From assembly GCF_001262015.1 (NCBI RefSeq), contig NZ_CP012074.1, positions 144,501 to 208,500 of the forward strand: a stretch of 64,000 nt of DNA, in the 5' to 3' direction. Origin of the DNA: Prevotella fusca JCM 17724 (GTDB taxonomy: Bacteria > Bacteroidota > Bacteroidia > Bacteroidales > Bacteroidaceae). Position numbers and translations under genes: made by a program. The notes under the pieces were generated by a model, which did no database searches, was not told the DNA's origin, and worked only from the letters and a program-made list of their open reading frames with translations. Positions 1 through 9,166 of this stretch are shown here, in pieces (position 1 is the first letter of the stretch; each line of letters begins with the position of its first letter).

Positions 1-2
1 AT

Positions 3-1466
3 GGTCTGGCAGCTGTTTATGACTACGGTCAGAACGGTGTTGAGCTGAAAAACAACATCAAACAGTACTGGTGGCAGTCAATGGTATTGCTGCATAACAA
101 TATTGTCGGTATCGACGCATCTATCTTTATGCACCCGACGGTATGGAAAGCCAGCGGCCACGTTGATGCTTTCAATGACCCATTGATTGACAACCGTGAC
201 TCAAAGAAGCGTTATCGTGCAGACAATCTCATAGAGGACCAGATTGGCAAATACGAGGAGAAGATTGAGAAGGAAGTAGCCAAGGCTGCCAAGAAGTTCG
301 GTGACGCCTTCGATGAGACTAAGTTCCGTGAAACCAACCCACGTGTTCTTGAGAATCAGAAGAAGCGTGACGACCTCCATGCACGCTATACAGAGGCTAT
401 GCAGGGACCTGACTTGGAGGCTTTGAAACAGATTATCCTTGACGAGGGAATCGTTGACCCAATCAGCGGTACAACCAACTGGACTGACGTTCGTCAGTTC
501 AATCTTATGTTCTCTACCGAGATGGGTGCTTCAGCTGAGGCTGCAAGCAAGATTTATCTCCGCCCGGAGACAGCGCAGGGTATCTTCGTAAACTTCCTCA
601 ATGTTCAGAAGACTGGTCGTATGAAGTTGCCATTTGGTATCTGTCAGATTGGTAAGGCTTTCCGCAATGAGATAGTAGCTCGCCAGTTCGTCTTCCGTAT
701 GCGTGAGTTTGAACAGATGGAGATGCAGTTCTTCTGTCAGCCCGGAACCGAGATGAAGTGGTTTGAATACTGGAAGAAGCATCGTCTGGCTTGGCACGAG
801 GGGCTTGGAATGGGCGACGAGAACTATCGTTACCACGACCACGAGAAGCTGGCTCACTATGCCAATGCAGCAACCGACATCGAGTTCCACATGCCGTTCG
901 GTTTCAAGGAGGTAGAGGGCATTCACTCTCGTACCGACTTCGACCTCTCTCAGCATGAGAAGTTCTCTGGCCGTCAGGTGAAGTACTTTGATCCTGAGCG
1001 CAACGAGAACTATACTCCATACGTTGTGGAGACATCTATCGGTGTTGACCGTATGTTCCTCTCTGTTATGTGCCACAGCTATACGGAGGAGGCATTGGAG
1101 AATGGTTCAAGCCGTGTCGTTCTGAAGTTGCCGGAGCCGTTGGCACCAGTCAAGTGTGCGGTTCTTCCTTTGGTTAACAAGGATGGTCTGCCAGAGAAGG
1201 CACAGGAGATTGTGAACAATCTGAAGTTCCATTTCAACACACACATGGAGGCTAAGGACTCTATCGGTAAGCGTTACCGTCGTCAGGATGCCATCGGCAC
1301 TCCTTTCTGTGTGACCGTTGATGGCGATACGTTGAAGGACAACACCGTTACTCTGCGTTATCGTGACTCAATGAAGCAGGAGCGTGTGCCGGTAGAAAAG
1401 CTGCGCGAGATTATTGAGGACCGTGTGTCTATCACCGCCCTGTTGAAGAAGATTGACATTGACTAA
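3..1466 (+). CDS. glyS: Glycine--tRNA ligase, 5' end outside window
   Basis: Homodimeric class II glycyl-tRNA synthetase that charges tRNA-Gly in the cytoplasm. The reading frame is open from base 3, before the first ATG at 81, and the upstream codons read as conserved GlyRS sequence (AVYDYGQNGVELKNNIK), so the true start lies left of the window. About 487 codons are present, so probably only a few tens of residues are missing. Class II motif 2 is visible as AFRNEIVARQFVFR (about nt 655-695) and motif 3 as GVDRMFL (about nt 1040-1062). The C-terminal anticodon-binding domain follows, from about nt 1130. The FKBP lipoprotein gene starts 112 nt downstream on the same strand. A weak inverted repeat (AGCCCT/AGGGCT, 1508-1540) lies between them, with no T-run. 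Confidence 0.97.
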   Translation, partial: GLAAVYDYGQNGVELKNNIKQYWWQSMVLLHNNIVGIDASIFMHPTVWKASGHVDAFNDPLIDNRDSKKRYRADNLIEDQIGKYEEKIEKEVAKAAKKFGDAFDETKFRETNPRVLENQKKRDDLHARYTEAMQGPDLEALKQIILDEGIVDPISGTTNWTDVRQFNLMFSTEMGASAEAASKIYLRPETAQGIFVNFLNVQKTGRMKLPFGICQIGKAFRNEIVARQFVFRMREFEQMEMQFFCQPGTEMKWFEYWKKHRLAWHEGLGMGDENYRYHDHEKLAHYANAATDIEFHMPFGFKEVEGIHSRTDFDLSQHEKFSGRQVKYFDPERNENYTPYVVETSIGVDRMFLSVMCHSYTEEALENGSSRVVLKLPEPLAPVKCAVLPLVNKDGLPEKAQEIVNNLKFHFNTHMEAKDSIGKRYRRQDAIGTPFCVTVDGDTLKDNTVTLRYRDSMKQERVPVEKLREIIEDRVSITALLKKIDID

Positions 1467-1578
1467 TTAAAGGAAGGGTAGCAGAACTGGTGTTTATGGT
1501 TACCTATAGCCCTCTTTCTTAGCATAGGAAGTGTAGGGCTCCTGGTGCTGCAATCCCCTCCAACCAATTAAAAAGACT

Positions 1579-2244
1579 ATGACAAAGAAAATAAAAACCC
1601 TCATCCGCCGTGCGGCAGGTATCTTCTGTCTGGGCGGAATCATGCTCTCTGCGGGTCTCTTCACCTCGTGTTCTGAGAGTGACAGTACTGTAGAAGAATA
1701 TTCTGATTGGCAGTCAAAGAATGAAAGCTATTGGAATAAGCTCTATACCACTACGCAGCAGAAGATCAAGAGTGGTGATAAATCCTGGAAGATAATCCTT
1801 AACTATACTTTCCAAAATCAGAAGCCAGCCTCTGGAACATCACTGACATATAGTCCTGAGAATTATATCATCGCACATGTCGAGCAGAGCGGAACAGGTA
1901 CGACGAACCCATTGTATTCCGACTCGGTATCCGTTCATTATATGGGCCGCATGATTCCATCTGCGACTTACACGTCGGGGCTTATCTTTGATAAGTCATG
2001 GTCAAGCGAGACTTTCAATGCTTCAACGTCACGCCCTTCGCATCTTGCCTTACAAGGTGTGGTTGATGGTTTTTCTACAGCTATGCAGCAGATGCACAGG
2101 GGCGACCATTGGGTAGTCTATATTCCTTATCAGTTGGGTTATGGTAAGGCTGGTAAAGGATTGATACCAGCATACTCAACACTTATCTTTGACTTACGCT
2201 TGGTTGACTTCGCTCGCCCGGGCAAGAAGTTGAAGGATGCGTAG
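1579..2244 (+). CDS. FKBP-type peptidyl-prolyl isomerase lipoprotein
   Basis: Predicted periplasm-facing lipoprotein that catalyses proline cis/trans isomerisation during folding of exported proteins. The N-terminus has a positively charged stretch, a hydrophobic segment and a lipobox ending in Cys31 (LFTSC). An FKBP domain fills roughly residues 95-215: VSVHYMGRM, an FDKSW-type strand, a VVDGFSTAMQQM segment, GDHWVVYIPYQLGYG, and the closing strand STLIFDLRLVDF. These are the usual FKBP landmarks. Length (221 aa) suits a single-domain lipoprotein FKBP of Bacteroidota. The domain assignment is firm; enzymatic activity is inferred from the family. A long hairpin followed by a T-rich run lies downstream (2302-2376). 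Confidence 0.9.
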   Translation: MTKKIKTLIRRAAGIFCLGGIMLSAGLFTSCSESDSTVEEYSDWQSKNESYWNKLYTTTQQKIKSGDKSWKIILNYTFQNQKPASGTSLTYSPENYIIAHVEQSGTGTTNPLYSDSVSVHYMGRMIPSATYTSGLIFDKSWSSETFNASTSRPSHLALQGVVDGFSTAMQQMHRGDHWVVYIPYQLGYGKAGKGLIPAYSTLIFDLRLVDFARPGKKLKDA

Positions 2245-2301
2245 TTGAAGTATACGTCGTAGCTTTTCCGGAAAGGTCTGAATGACCTTTAGTCTTATAT
2301 G

Positions 2302-2376
2302 TAGGGACACAAGTTCCCGTGTGTTCGTCTCAATAGCTGCAGCGGACAAACGGGAATGTCGTCCCTATTTTGTTTT
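2302..2376 (+). terminator. Long imperfect hairpin with T-rich tail
   Basis: TAGGGAC (2302-2308) pairs with GTCCCTA (2361-2367), and an inner pair TTCCCGT/ACGGGAA (2314-2320 / 2350-2356) extends the stem. TTTTGTTTT follows at once. It lies 58 nt after the FKBP stop codon, so it is a plausible terminator. The unusually long stem also resembles a dispersed palindrome. Confidence 0.55.
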
Positions 2377-2421
2377 CAATAATCCAGTCTTTCATTTTCT
2401 TCAAATCATTTAATAGTCTTC

Positions 2422-3843
2422 GTGCGTATATCCTTCAGTAAATCCGTTACAGAAAGTCTTCTTGCCAAGATTCGCAGTGGTGAGATGATGAGCAGGAATG
2501 AGAAGTTCAACCTCATAATCCAGCTCAGCATCCCGTCTATATTGGCACAGGTGACAACGGTTCTGATGTTTTATATTGATGCGGGAATGGTGGGTTCTCT
2601 CGGTGCTGCACCGTCGGCTGCCATCGGACTTGTCGAGCCGGCCACATGGCTCTTCTTCTCTTTAGTGAGTGCTGTAACGATGGGCTTCTCCGTCCAGGTA
2701 GCCCACTTCATTGGTGCCAACGACTTCCAGAAGGCACGTGCGGTTATGCGGCATGGTTATGCCTTCGGACTTTGCTTCTCGTTGTTCCTGCTGCTTATCA
2801 CCTTTCTAATTGCTCCTCATCTTCCTTCATGGCTGGGTGGAGGGACTGACATACAGCATGATGCTACGGTTTATTTCCTAATTTTCTCCCTTATCATCCC
2901 GTTCCATCTCGTTGAGTATATGTCGGCTGCCATGCTGAAGGTGTCAGGCGATATGCGCCGTCCCAGTTTCATGGCAATATTGATGTGCGTACTGGATGTT
3001 ATCTTCAACTACTTCTTTATCTTCCCTACACGCACCATATCCCTCTTGGGAATGGAGATGGCGATGCCGGGATTAGGTGCCGGGGTAGCCGGTGCAGCCC
3101 TCGGAAGTCTTCTTGCTTTCATCTGTGTGGCGGTTCCTTTGGCATATTATGCCATCTTCCGCAGTCCTATCCTGTCTTGGAAGCAGGATGTGGAACGCTT
3201 CGTCTGGCGTTGGCAGTATATCTGGAATGCAATGAAGATTGGTGCACCGATGGCACTGCAATATCTTCTGATGAATGGTGCACAGCTGGTTTCTACTATG
3301 ATTGTAGCCCCTTTGGGCAATATTGCAATCGCTGCCCATTCGTTTGCTATTACGGCAGAGAGCCTTTGTTATATGCCGGGCTACGGTATCAGCGAGGCAG
3401 CCACAACGCTGGTAGGGCAGAGCGTCGGTGCTGACAGGCGTGACCTTCATCGCAGTTTTGCCTGGATGACCGTCTCTCTCGGTATGGTTGTCATGGCATT
3501 CATGGGTGTTGTCATGTATATCTTTGCCCCCGAGATGATTGGTCTGCTGTCGCCTGTTGCTGAGATCCAGCATCTTGGTACATCAGTTCTTCGCATCGAA
3601 GCCTTTGCCGAGCCGTTCTTCGCAGCAGCCATCGTTGCCTACAGTGTCTGCATCGGAGCTGGTGACACGTTGAAGCCTTCGATGATTAACTTGGGTAGCA
3701 TGTGGCTCATCCGTCTCACATTGGCTTACGCCCTTGCATCCCAGTATGGTCTTTGTGGCGTGTGGTTTGCCATGGCGGTTGAGCTTTCTCTTCGTGGATT
3801 GATGTTCATTTTCTATCTTTTCAGGCGTCTTCGGAAAGGGTAG
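2422..3843 (+). CDS. MATE family multidrug/Na+ exporter
   Basis: Inner-membrane MATE transporter expected to export drugs or metabolites in exchange for Na+ or H+. It has about 12 hydrophobic segments, with the MATE repeats beginning at LIIQLSIPSILAQV and, after the central loop, at APMALQYLLMNGAQLV. Length is 473 aa, normal for the family. The start is a GTG at 2422. I keep it because residues 1-21 (ISFSKSVTESLLAKIRSGE) look like the conserved amphipathic N-terminus of Bacteroidota MATE proteins. The ATGs at 2485 and 2488 are the alternatives. Substrate cannot be deduced. A terminator-like hairpin follows the stop. Confidence 0.93.
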   Translation: MRISFSKSVTESLLAKIRSGEMMSRNEKFNLIIQLSIPSILAQVTTVLMFYIDAGMVGSLGAAPSAAIGLVEPATWLFFSLVSAVTMGFSVQVAHFIGANDFQKARAVMRHGYAFGLCFSLFLLLITFLIAPHLPSWLGGGTDIQHDATVYFLIFSLIIPFHLVEYMSAAMLKVSGDMRRPSFMAILMCVLDVIFNYFFIFPTRTISLLGMEMAMPGLGAGVAGAALGSLLAFICVAVPLAYYAIFRSPILSWKQDVERFVWRWQYIWNAMKIGAPMALQYLLMNGAQLVSTMIVAPLGNIAIAAHSFAITAESLCYMPGYGISEAATTLVGQSVGADRRDLHRSFAWMTVSLGMVVMAFMGVVMYIFAPEMIGLLSPVAEIQHLGTSVLRIEAFAEPFFAAAIVAYSVCIGAGDTLKPSMINLGSMWLIRLTLAYALASQYGLCGVWFAMAVELSLRGLMFIFYLFRRLRKG

Positions 3844-3862
3844 CTACTGCTGAAACATGTGT

Positions 3863-3899
3863 CCGAAGGGTTATGGAGAGCCCTTTGGCGAAGTTTTTT
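3863..3899 (+). terminator. Rho-independent-type terminator after MATE gene
   Basis: CCGAAGGG pairs imperfectly with CCCTTTGG, followed within a few bases by TTTTTT. It lies 20 nt downstream of the MATE stop codon. Confidence 0.55.
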
Positions 3900-3924
3900 C
3901 TCCATATAGAAATCGTTTGCAGCG

Positions 3925-4012
3925 AATTCTTTTCATGAAAATAATTATTTCTTTTCGCGAAGAAAAATATTTCTTTTCATGAAAATAAATAATTATCCTC
4001 ATGATGATAATT
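3925..4012. repeat. Tandem array of four 22-nt palindromic units (TCATGA family)
   Basis: Four consecutive units of exactly 22 nt (3925-3946, 3947-3968, 3969-3990, 3991-4012). Each is centred on TCATGA or TCGCGA with flanking T-rich/A-rich arms, for example TTCTTTTCATGAAAATAA. The same family recurs at 10744-10831 (four units) and 57607-57650 (two units). Function unknown. Confidence 0.85.
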
Positions 4013-4315
4013 CAAAGCTGATACACAGCTCGTTCTGGACATGGCAATGATGCGTTCTTGGTTTCTTATATATATAATAAGGTGAAAGCCAAAGTTCAAT
4101 TACAACGGTAAAACAGTTGTGGGGCGCAGGGATGTAAAAATCATGTCTTTTTATGCTCTGAAAGCTGTTTTTTGTGAATCACTTTTTAGGTGCTTATTTA
4201 TCTTTTTCGGGTCATTTTATTGTATATAAAGGTAATAAAAGTGTAGAAATTGCTGTATTTTACTAAAAAAACAGATTTTTTCTATGAAATAATGTAGTCT
4301 ATTCAAAAAAAATAC

Positions 4316-4323
4316 TATCTTTG
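4316..4323 (+). promoter_or_regulatory. Putative -7 box (TATCTTTG) for ompA
   Basis: TATCTTTG matches the Bacteroidota -7 consensus TAnnTTTG and lies 53 nt before the ATG. No clear -33 TTG stands at the expected spacing. Confidence 0.5.
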
Positions 4324-4376
4324 CATATCGAATTTAATTAAGTCGCTAAAATTAACAGAATTAATATTAAGTTTTT

Positions 4377-5459
4377 ATGAAAAAAATTTTGATTGCACTT
4401 TCGATGCTCTCTATGGGTATCACAAGTACGCAGGCTCAGGTAGCTTATGAGAAGGCTAAACCATTTGACAATGTTTACCTCGGCGTTGAGGCTGGTGCTA
4501 TGGGTCCTCTTAACCTTAGTCACTTCGCACCGCTTAACGCAACTGCTGGTGTGAAGGTTGGCAAGCAGTTCAGCCCTGTTTACGGCGCAAACCTCGAAGG
4601 TATCGCATTCTTTGGTGACAACCGTTGGCAGACTGGTTCTTTAGGTTTCTCTAACAGCCATACTGTTGTTCGTGGTCTTAACCTCGGTTTGAACGGTACA
4701 GTTAACTTCACAAACCTCTTCTGCGAGTACAACCCTGATCGTCGTTTTGAGGTAGGTGCTGAGGCTGGTATCGGTTACTGGATTACTTACGGTGACAAGA
4801 ATCTTATCCGCACTGACAATGGTGGTGATGACACTGAGTTGACAGCTAAGACTGGTCTTACTTTCGCTTACAACCTCGGTGAGAAGAGAGCTTGGCAGAT
4901 TTACGCTGAGCCAGCAGTTCTCTGGAACCTTACACATGGTCCTGGCGATGCTGTTCAGTTCGGTAAGCAGGCAGCTCAGCTCGGTCTTTTCGTAGGTGTT
5001 AACTACAAGTTCAAGACTTCTAACGGTACTCACAACTTCAAGGTTTGGAATGTTGGTGAGCTGAACGATGAGATTAACTCTCTCCGTGATCAGCTTAACG
5101 CTAAGCCAAAGGAGGTTGTTAAGGAGGTTATCAAGGAAGTTATCAAGGAAGTTCCTACAACTACAACTCAGACTGTTCGTATTGAGAACATGGTATTCGT
5201 AACCTTCCAGCAGGGTAAGTACATCCTCACAAAGGAGGCTAAGAAGGCTCTTGACGTTGTTAAGTCTGGTTGCCATGTACAGATTATCGGTACAGCTTCT
5301 CCAGAAGGACCGAAGGATCTCAACGATCGTCTCTCTCAGAACCGTGCAAACATTGTTGCTAAGTACCTTGAGGGTCGTGGCGTTATCGTTGACGAGGCTT
5401 TAGGTAAGGGTGTACAGGGTGTTACATCTAACCGTCTTGCAATTGTTTACGTAAAGTAA
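4377..5459 (+). CDS. OmpA-family outer membrane porin
   Basis: Major outer-membrane protein that links the outer membrane to peptidoglycan. A signal peptide (MKKILIALSMLSMGITSTQA) precedes a beta-barrel domain of about residues 22-215, rich in alternating aromatic and glycine strands. A linker follows with a coiled-coil-like stretch and repeated VIKEV units (about 233-262). The C-terminal OmpA-like peptidoglycan-binding domain (about 270-360) has SQNRANIVAKYL, the usual SxxRAxxVxxYL helix. The gene uses a narrow set of codons, as highly expressed genes do. It is monocistronic: its own -7 box upstream and a strong terminator downstream. Family assignment is firm; any porin selectivity is unknown. 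Confidence 0.95.
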   Translation: MKKILIALSMLSMGITSTQAQVAYEKAKPFDNVYLGVEAGAMGPLNLSHFAPLNATAGVKVGKQFSPVYGANLEGIAFFGDNRWQTGSLGFSNSHTVVRGLNLGLNGTVNFTNLFCEYNPDRRFEVGAEAGIGYWITYGDKNLIRTDNGGDDTELTAKTGLTFAYNLGEKRAWQIYAEPAVLWNLTHGPGDAVQFGKQAAQLGLFVGVNYKFKTSNGTHNFKVWNVGELNDEINSLRDQLNAKPKEVVKEVIKEVIKEVPTTTTQTVRIENMVFVTFQQGKYILTKEAKKALDVVKSGCHVQIIGTASPEGPKDLNDRLSQNRANIVAKYLEGRGVIVDEALGKGVQGVTSNRLAIVYVK

Positions 5460-5513
5460 ATTAAAGACAGAACTTGACCGGTCTTCTCTTGGCTGGTTAA
5501 AATGAAAAAGAAT

Positions 5514-5556
5514 AAGCGGGGATGAATCTTCAAAGGTTCATCCCTGCTTCATTTTT
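5514..5556 (+). terminator. Rho-independent terminator of ompA
   Basis: GCGGGGATGAA (5516-5526) pairs with TTCATCCCTGC (5537-5547) with one G-T wobble, followed by TTCATTTTT. Confidence 0.85.
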
Positions 5557-5791
5557 ATACATAGAATTGTGATAAGAACACATGGTAAATGTTTAAGGCA
5601 TAGCAACATCGCTCTGAGAGTGACATGTTTTAGATGATTTCAGGGCGATATCCTTAGGTAATTGAGACTGAAAACAACACTGTTACTTCTTTGGTTTGGT
5701 GTATTGGCTTGATAATTCGTTGCTTTGTCTCTGGATTAAGAATCACAATTGCGAATTCGGTATTAAATAATTGAATCCCTCTCTGTTTTAT

Positions 5792-5822
5792 TTTGCCCTT
5801 TAAGCTATTTAGCGTATCTTTG
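5792..5822 (+). promoter_or_regulatory. Promoter of dxs
   Basis: TTTG (5792-5795), 19-nt spacer, TATCTTTG (5815-5822): an exact match to the Bacteroidota sigma-ABfr pattern. It places transcription start near 5829 and so fixes the dxs start at 5847 rather than the in-frame TTG at 5793. Confidence 0.85.
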
Positions 5823-5846
5823 CATTGTTTTTCATGTTATCAGATA

Positions 5847-7766
5847 ATGTCAAACGAGAAAAGATACGACCTTTTAAATAAGATACAGTCGCCTGCCGAC
5901 TTGCGGAAGCTGAATTTGGACGAGTTGCCCAAACTCTGCCAGCAATTGCGGGAGGACATCATTGAGGAAGTTGCTGTTAATCCGGGACATCTTGCGTCCA
6001 GCTTAGGAGCGACCGAGATAACGGTGGCATGTCACTATGTTTTTAATACGCCGGAAGACCGTATTGTGTGGGATGTTGGTCATCAGGCTTATGGGCATAA
6101 GATTTTGACGGGTCGGCGTGAAAACTTCTGTAATAACCGCAAGCTGAACGGTCTTATGCCATTCCCTTCTCCTTTCGAGAGCGAGTATGATACGTTTACT
6201 TGTGGGCATGCCTCTAATTCTATCTCTGCTGCCTTGGGTATGGCTGTTGCTGCCAAACTGACCAAGCAGCAACGTCATGTCGTTGCCATCATTGGTGATG
6301 GTGCTATGAGTGGAGGTCTGGCTTTTGAAGGTCTTAACAATGTTTCAAGTCAGCCTAATGACCTGTTGATTATTCTGAACGACAATGATATGTCGATTGA
6401 CAGGGCTGTGGGAGGTATGGAGCAGTACTTGTTGAACCTTGATACGAATGAGACTTACAACCGTTTGCGCTTCAAGGCGTCACAGTGGTTGCGTGAAAAG
6501 GGATTGCTGAATGAAGAACGTCGTAAGGGATTGCTGCGTTTTAATAATGCTTTGAAGTCGGCGTTGTCCCATCAGCAGAATATGTTTGAGGGTATGAATA
6601 TCCGTTACTTCGGACCATTCGACGGTAATAATGTAGGCGAGTTGGTTCGCATACTTCGTCAGTTGAAGAATATGACGGGACCGAAACTCCTCCATCTCCA
6701 CACAAAGAAAGGTAAGGGATATGAGCCTGCAGAGAAGAGTGCAACGGTCTGGCATGCACCGGGTAAGTTTGATCCGGATACTGGTGAGCGTATTGTGCAG
6801 GACTGCAGCAATGAGCCACCGAAGTTCCAGGATGTGTTTGGGAAGACATTGTTGGAACTTGCCAAGAAGAATCCTCGCATTGTTGGTGTGACACCTGCTA
6901 TGCCGACAGGCTGTTCAATGAATATAATGATGGCGGATATGCCTGACCGTACCTTTGATGTTGGTATTGCGGAGGCGCATGCTGTGACCTTCTCTGCTGG
7001 TATGGCAAAGGACGGTCTGCAGCCTTTCTGCAACATTTATAGTGCTTTCTCGCAGCGTGCATACGACAGTATCATCCACGATACGGCAATACTCAATCTC
7101 CCAGTTGTCCTCTGTCTGGATCGTGCTGGGCTGGTTGGCGAAGATGGTGCGACGCATCATGGAGCTTTTGATATGGCTTTCCTGCGTCCGATTCCTAATC
7201 TTACGATAGCCTCTCCGATGGATGAGAGTGAGCTCCGACGGCTGATGTACACGGCGCAGTTACCTGATAAGGGAACTTTTGTTATCCGTTATCCGCGTGG
7301 GCGTGGTGTGTTGACCGACTGGAAATGTCCGCTAACGGAGATAGAAGTCGGTACAGGACGTCGTCTTCATGATGGATGGGATGTTGCAGTATTGAGCATC
7401 GGACCTATTGGTAATGATGTTGAAAAGGCTATCAAACTGATTGAGAGTGCAGAGTCGCCAGATATAAAAGACCATTGTCCCTCAGTTGCTCACTATGACA
7501 TGCGCTTCCTGAAACCATTGGATGAGAAGATATTGGAGGAAGTTGCCAGCCGCTTCTCACGCATTATTACTATTGAGGATGGCGTGCGCAATGGTGGATT
7601 GGGTTCTGCTGTCACAGAGTGGATGAACGATCATGGATATAAACCACACATTACCCGAATGGGTATGCCTGATTACTTTGTGGAGCAAGGAACGGTACAA
7701 CAGTTGCGTGAAATCTGTGGAATAGATATAGAAAGTATCAAACGACAGTTGACGGCTGCTAACTGA
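5847..7766 (+). CDS. dxs: 1-Deoxy-D-xylulose-5-phosphate synthase
   Basis: Thiamine-diphosphate enzyme that condenses pyruvate and glyceraldehyde 3-phosphate, the first step of the MEP isoprenoid pathway; it also feeds thiamine and pyridoxal synthesis. The 639-aa length is typical. The ThDP-binding motif is [16 protein letters not shown] ending in LNDND. The central transketolase pyrimidine domain has [15 protein letters not shown], and the C-terminal transketolase domain has [14 protein letters not shown] and [15 protein letters not shown] chose ATG 5847 because a longer TTG-started frame (5793) would overlap the promoter. trkA follows after 57 nt with no terminator, so dxs-trkA-trkH is probably one transcript. 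Confidence 0.97.
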   Translation: MSNEKRYDLLNKIQSPADLRKLNLDELPKLCQQLREDIIEEVAVNPGHLASSLGATEITVACHYVFNTPEDRIVWDVGHQAYGHKILTGRRENFCNNRKLNGLMPFPSPFESEYDTFTCGHASNSISAALGMAVAAKLTKQQRHVVAIIGDGAMSGGLAFEGLNNVSSQPNDLLIILNDNDMSIDRAVGGMEQYLLNLDTNETYNRLRFKASQWLREKGLLNEERRKGLLRFNNALKSALSHQQNMFEGMNIRYFGPFDGNNVGELVRILRQLKNMTGPKLLHLHTKKGKGYEPAEKSATVWHAPGKFDPDTGERIVQDCSNEPPKFQDVFGKTLLELAKKNPRIVGVTPAMPTGCSMNIMMADMPDRTFDVGIAEAHAVTFSAGMAKDGLQPFCNIYSAFSQRAYDSIIHDTAILNLPVVLCLDRAGLVGEDGATHHGAFDMAFLRPIPNLTIASPMDESELRRLMYTAQLPDKGTFVIRYPRGRGVLTDWKCPLTEIEVGTGRRLHDGWDVAVLSIGPIGNDVEKAIKLIESAESPDIKDHCPSVAHYDMRFLKPLDEKILEEVASRFSRIITIEDGVRNGGLGSAVTEWMNDHGYKPHITRMGMPDYFVEQGTVQQLREICGIDIESIKRQLTAAN

Positions 7767-7823
7767 TAGCTGATATTTTATCATCTGTCATTTACCACCC
7801 ATCATCTCTCAAAAGAAAAAAGA

Positions 7824-9164
7824 ATGAAAATCATAATATCAGGAGCATACGCTATAGGAACTTATCTGGCGAAACTCCTTTCGCGTAACAGGCAGGACAT
7901 TGTACTGATGGACGAGAATCCGGAAAACCTGGAGAAGCTCAGCAGCGAATATGACTTGCTGACCATGGAATGCTCTGCAACAAACATCAAGGGACTGAAG
8001 GATGCCGGCGTAGAGCACGCTGACCTCTTCATTGCTGTTACGCCAAGCGAATCGGGAAATATCGCTGCCTGTGTCATGGCTCACCAGTTGGGTGCAAAGA
8101 AGACGGTGGCACGCGTGGATAATCCGGAGTATGTCGAGGAACATAATAAGGAACTGTTCCGCAAGATGGGTGTCAATGATATTATCTATCCCGAGATACT
8201 GGCTGCAAAGGACATCATCAACGGACTGAAGATGTCATGGGTGCGCCAGCGTTGGGATGTGCATGATGGTGCCTTGGTGATGCTGGGTATCAAGTTGCGT
8301 GAGACCTGCGAGATTCTCGACCGTCCGTTGAAGGATATCAGTGGTCCTGATGACCCTTACCACGTTGTTGCCATAAAGCATAATGACGAGACAATCATCC
8401 CTGGCGGTAATGATACCTTGCAGCTGTATGACCTCGTCTACTTCATGACTACGAAACAGTATATCCCTTATATCCGCAAGATTGTCGGCAAGGAGCATTA
8501 TGTTGATGTACAGAATGTCATCTTTATGGGTGGCGGAAAGACTGCTGCCCGTGCAGTGAAGATGTTGCCGGAATACATGAATGCAAAGATTATCGAGCAG
8601 AATCCTGTCCGTTGTGAGGAACTGAACGACATCTTCAATGAAGACAGGCTGGTCATCAATGGTGACGGACGTGATATAGGTCTGTTGCAGGAGGAAGGCA
8701 TCCGCCATACACAGGCCTTTGTTGCGCTGACTTCAAATGCTGAAACCAATATCCTTGCTTGCCTCACTGCCAAACGTCTGGGCGTCCGTAAGACAGTAGC
8801 CTCTGTCGAGAACTTTGACTATGTCGGTACGGCAGACGGTCTTGACATCGGTACGATTATCAATAAGAAGGCACTTGCAGCCAGTCATATCTATCAGATG
8901 ATGCTTGATGCCAATGTTGAAAACGTGAAGTTCCTCATGTCGGTCAATGCTGATGTGGCAGAGTTTGTGCCAAGTCCTGATTCAAAGGTGACCCGAAAAC
9001 TTGTCAAGGACCTCAACTTGCCGAAGGGAGTTACCATCGGTGGACTCGTAAGAAACGGTGAAGGTATGCTTGTTTCGGGTAATACGCAGATTGAAGCAGG
9101 CGATTCCGTGGTAATCTTCTGTTATAACGTTGATATGAAAAAGGTGGAGAAATTATTTATCTGA
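7824..9164 (+). CDS. trkA: Trk system K+ uptake regulatory subunit TrkA
   Basis: Cytoplasmic NAD-binding gating subunit of the Trk potassium transporter. It has two tandem RCK units, each an N-domain Rossmann fold followed by a C-domain. The first begins at IISGAYAIGTYLAKLL and the second at VIFMGGGKTAARAVKML. The first nucleotide-binding loop reads GAYAIG instead of the common GxGxxG, a variation at a key position that may affect nucleotide affinity. The C-terminal RCK_C ends ...IEAGDSVVIFCYNVDMKKVEKLFI. Length is 446 aa, standard. trkH starts 2 nt after the stop, so the two are translated from the same message. Confidence 0.96.
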   Translation: MKIIISGAYAIGTYLAKLLSRNRQDIVLMDENPENLEKLSSEYDLLTMECSATNIKGLKDAGVEHADLFIAVTPSESGNIAACVMAHQLGAKKTVARVDNPEYVEEHNKELFRKMGVNDIIYPEILAAKDIINGLKMSWVRQRWDVHDGALVMLGIKLRETCEILDRPLKDISGPDDPYHVVAIKHNDETIIPGGNDTLQLYDLVYFMTTKQYIPYIRKIVGKEHYVDVQNVIFMGGGKTAARAVKMLPEYMNAKIIEQNPVRCEELNDIFNEDRLVINGDGRDIGLLQEEGIRHTQAFVALTSNAETNILACLTAKRLGVRKTVASVENFDYVGTADGLDIGTIINKKALAASHIYQMMLDANVENVKFLMSVNADVAEFVPSPDSKVTRKLVKDLNLPKGVTIGGLVRNGEGMLVSGNTQIEAGDSVVIFCYNVDMKKVEKLFI

Positions 9165-9166
9165 CC

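Larger units (their letters stand above)
3844..4376. other. 533-nt intergenic region with 22-nt repeat array and ompA promoter
   Basis: It holds the MATE terminator, the four-unit palindromic array at 3925-4012, about 250 nt of AT-rich sequence in which I recognise nothing, and the ompA -7 box at 4316-4323. No coding frame is convincing. Confidence 0.7.
5460..5846. other. Intergenic region between ompA and dxs
   Basis: Holds the ompA terminator (5514-5556) and the dxs promoter (5792-5822). The roughly 235 nt between them show nothing I can recognise. Confidence 0.7.

Noticed and set aside
5793..5846. Longer dxs reading frame starting at TTG 5793
   Set aside because: The -33 and -7 promoter elements lie inside it; ATG 5847 gives the normal N-terminus.
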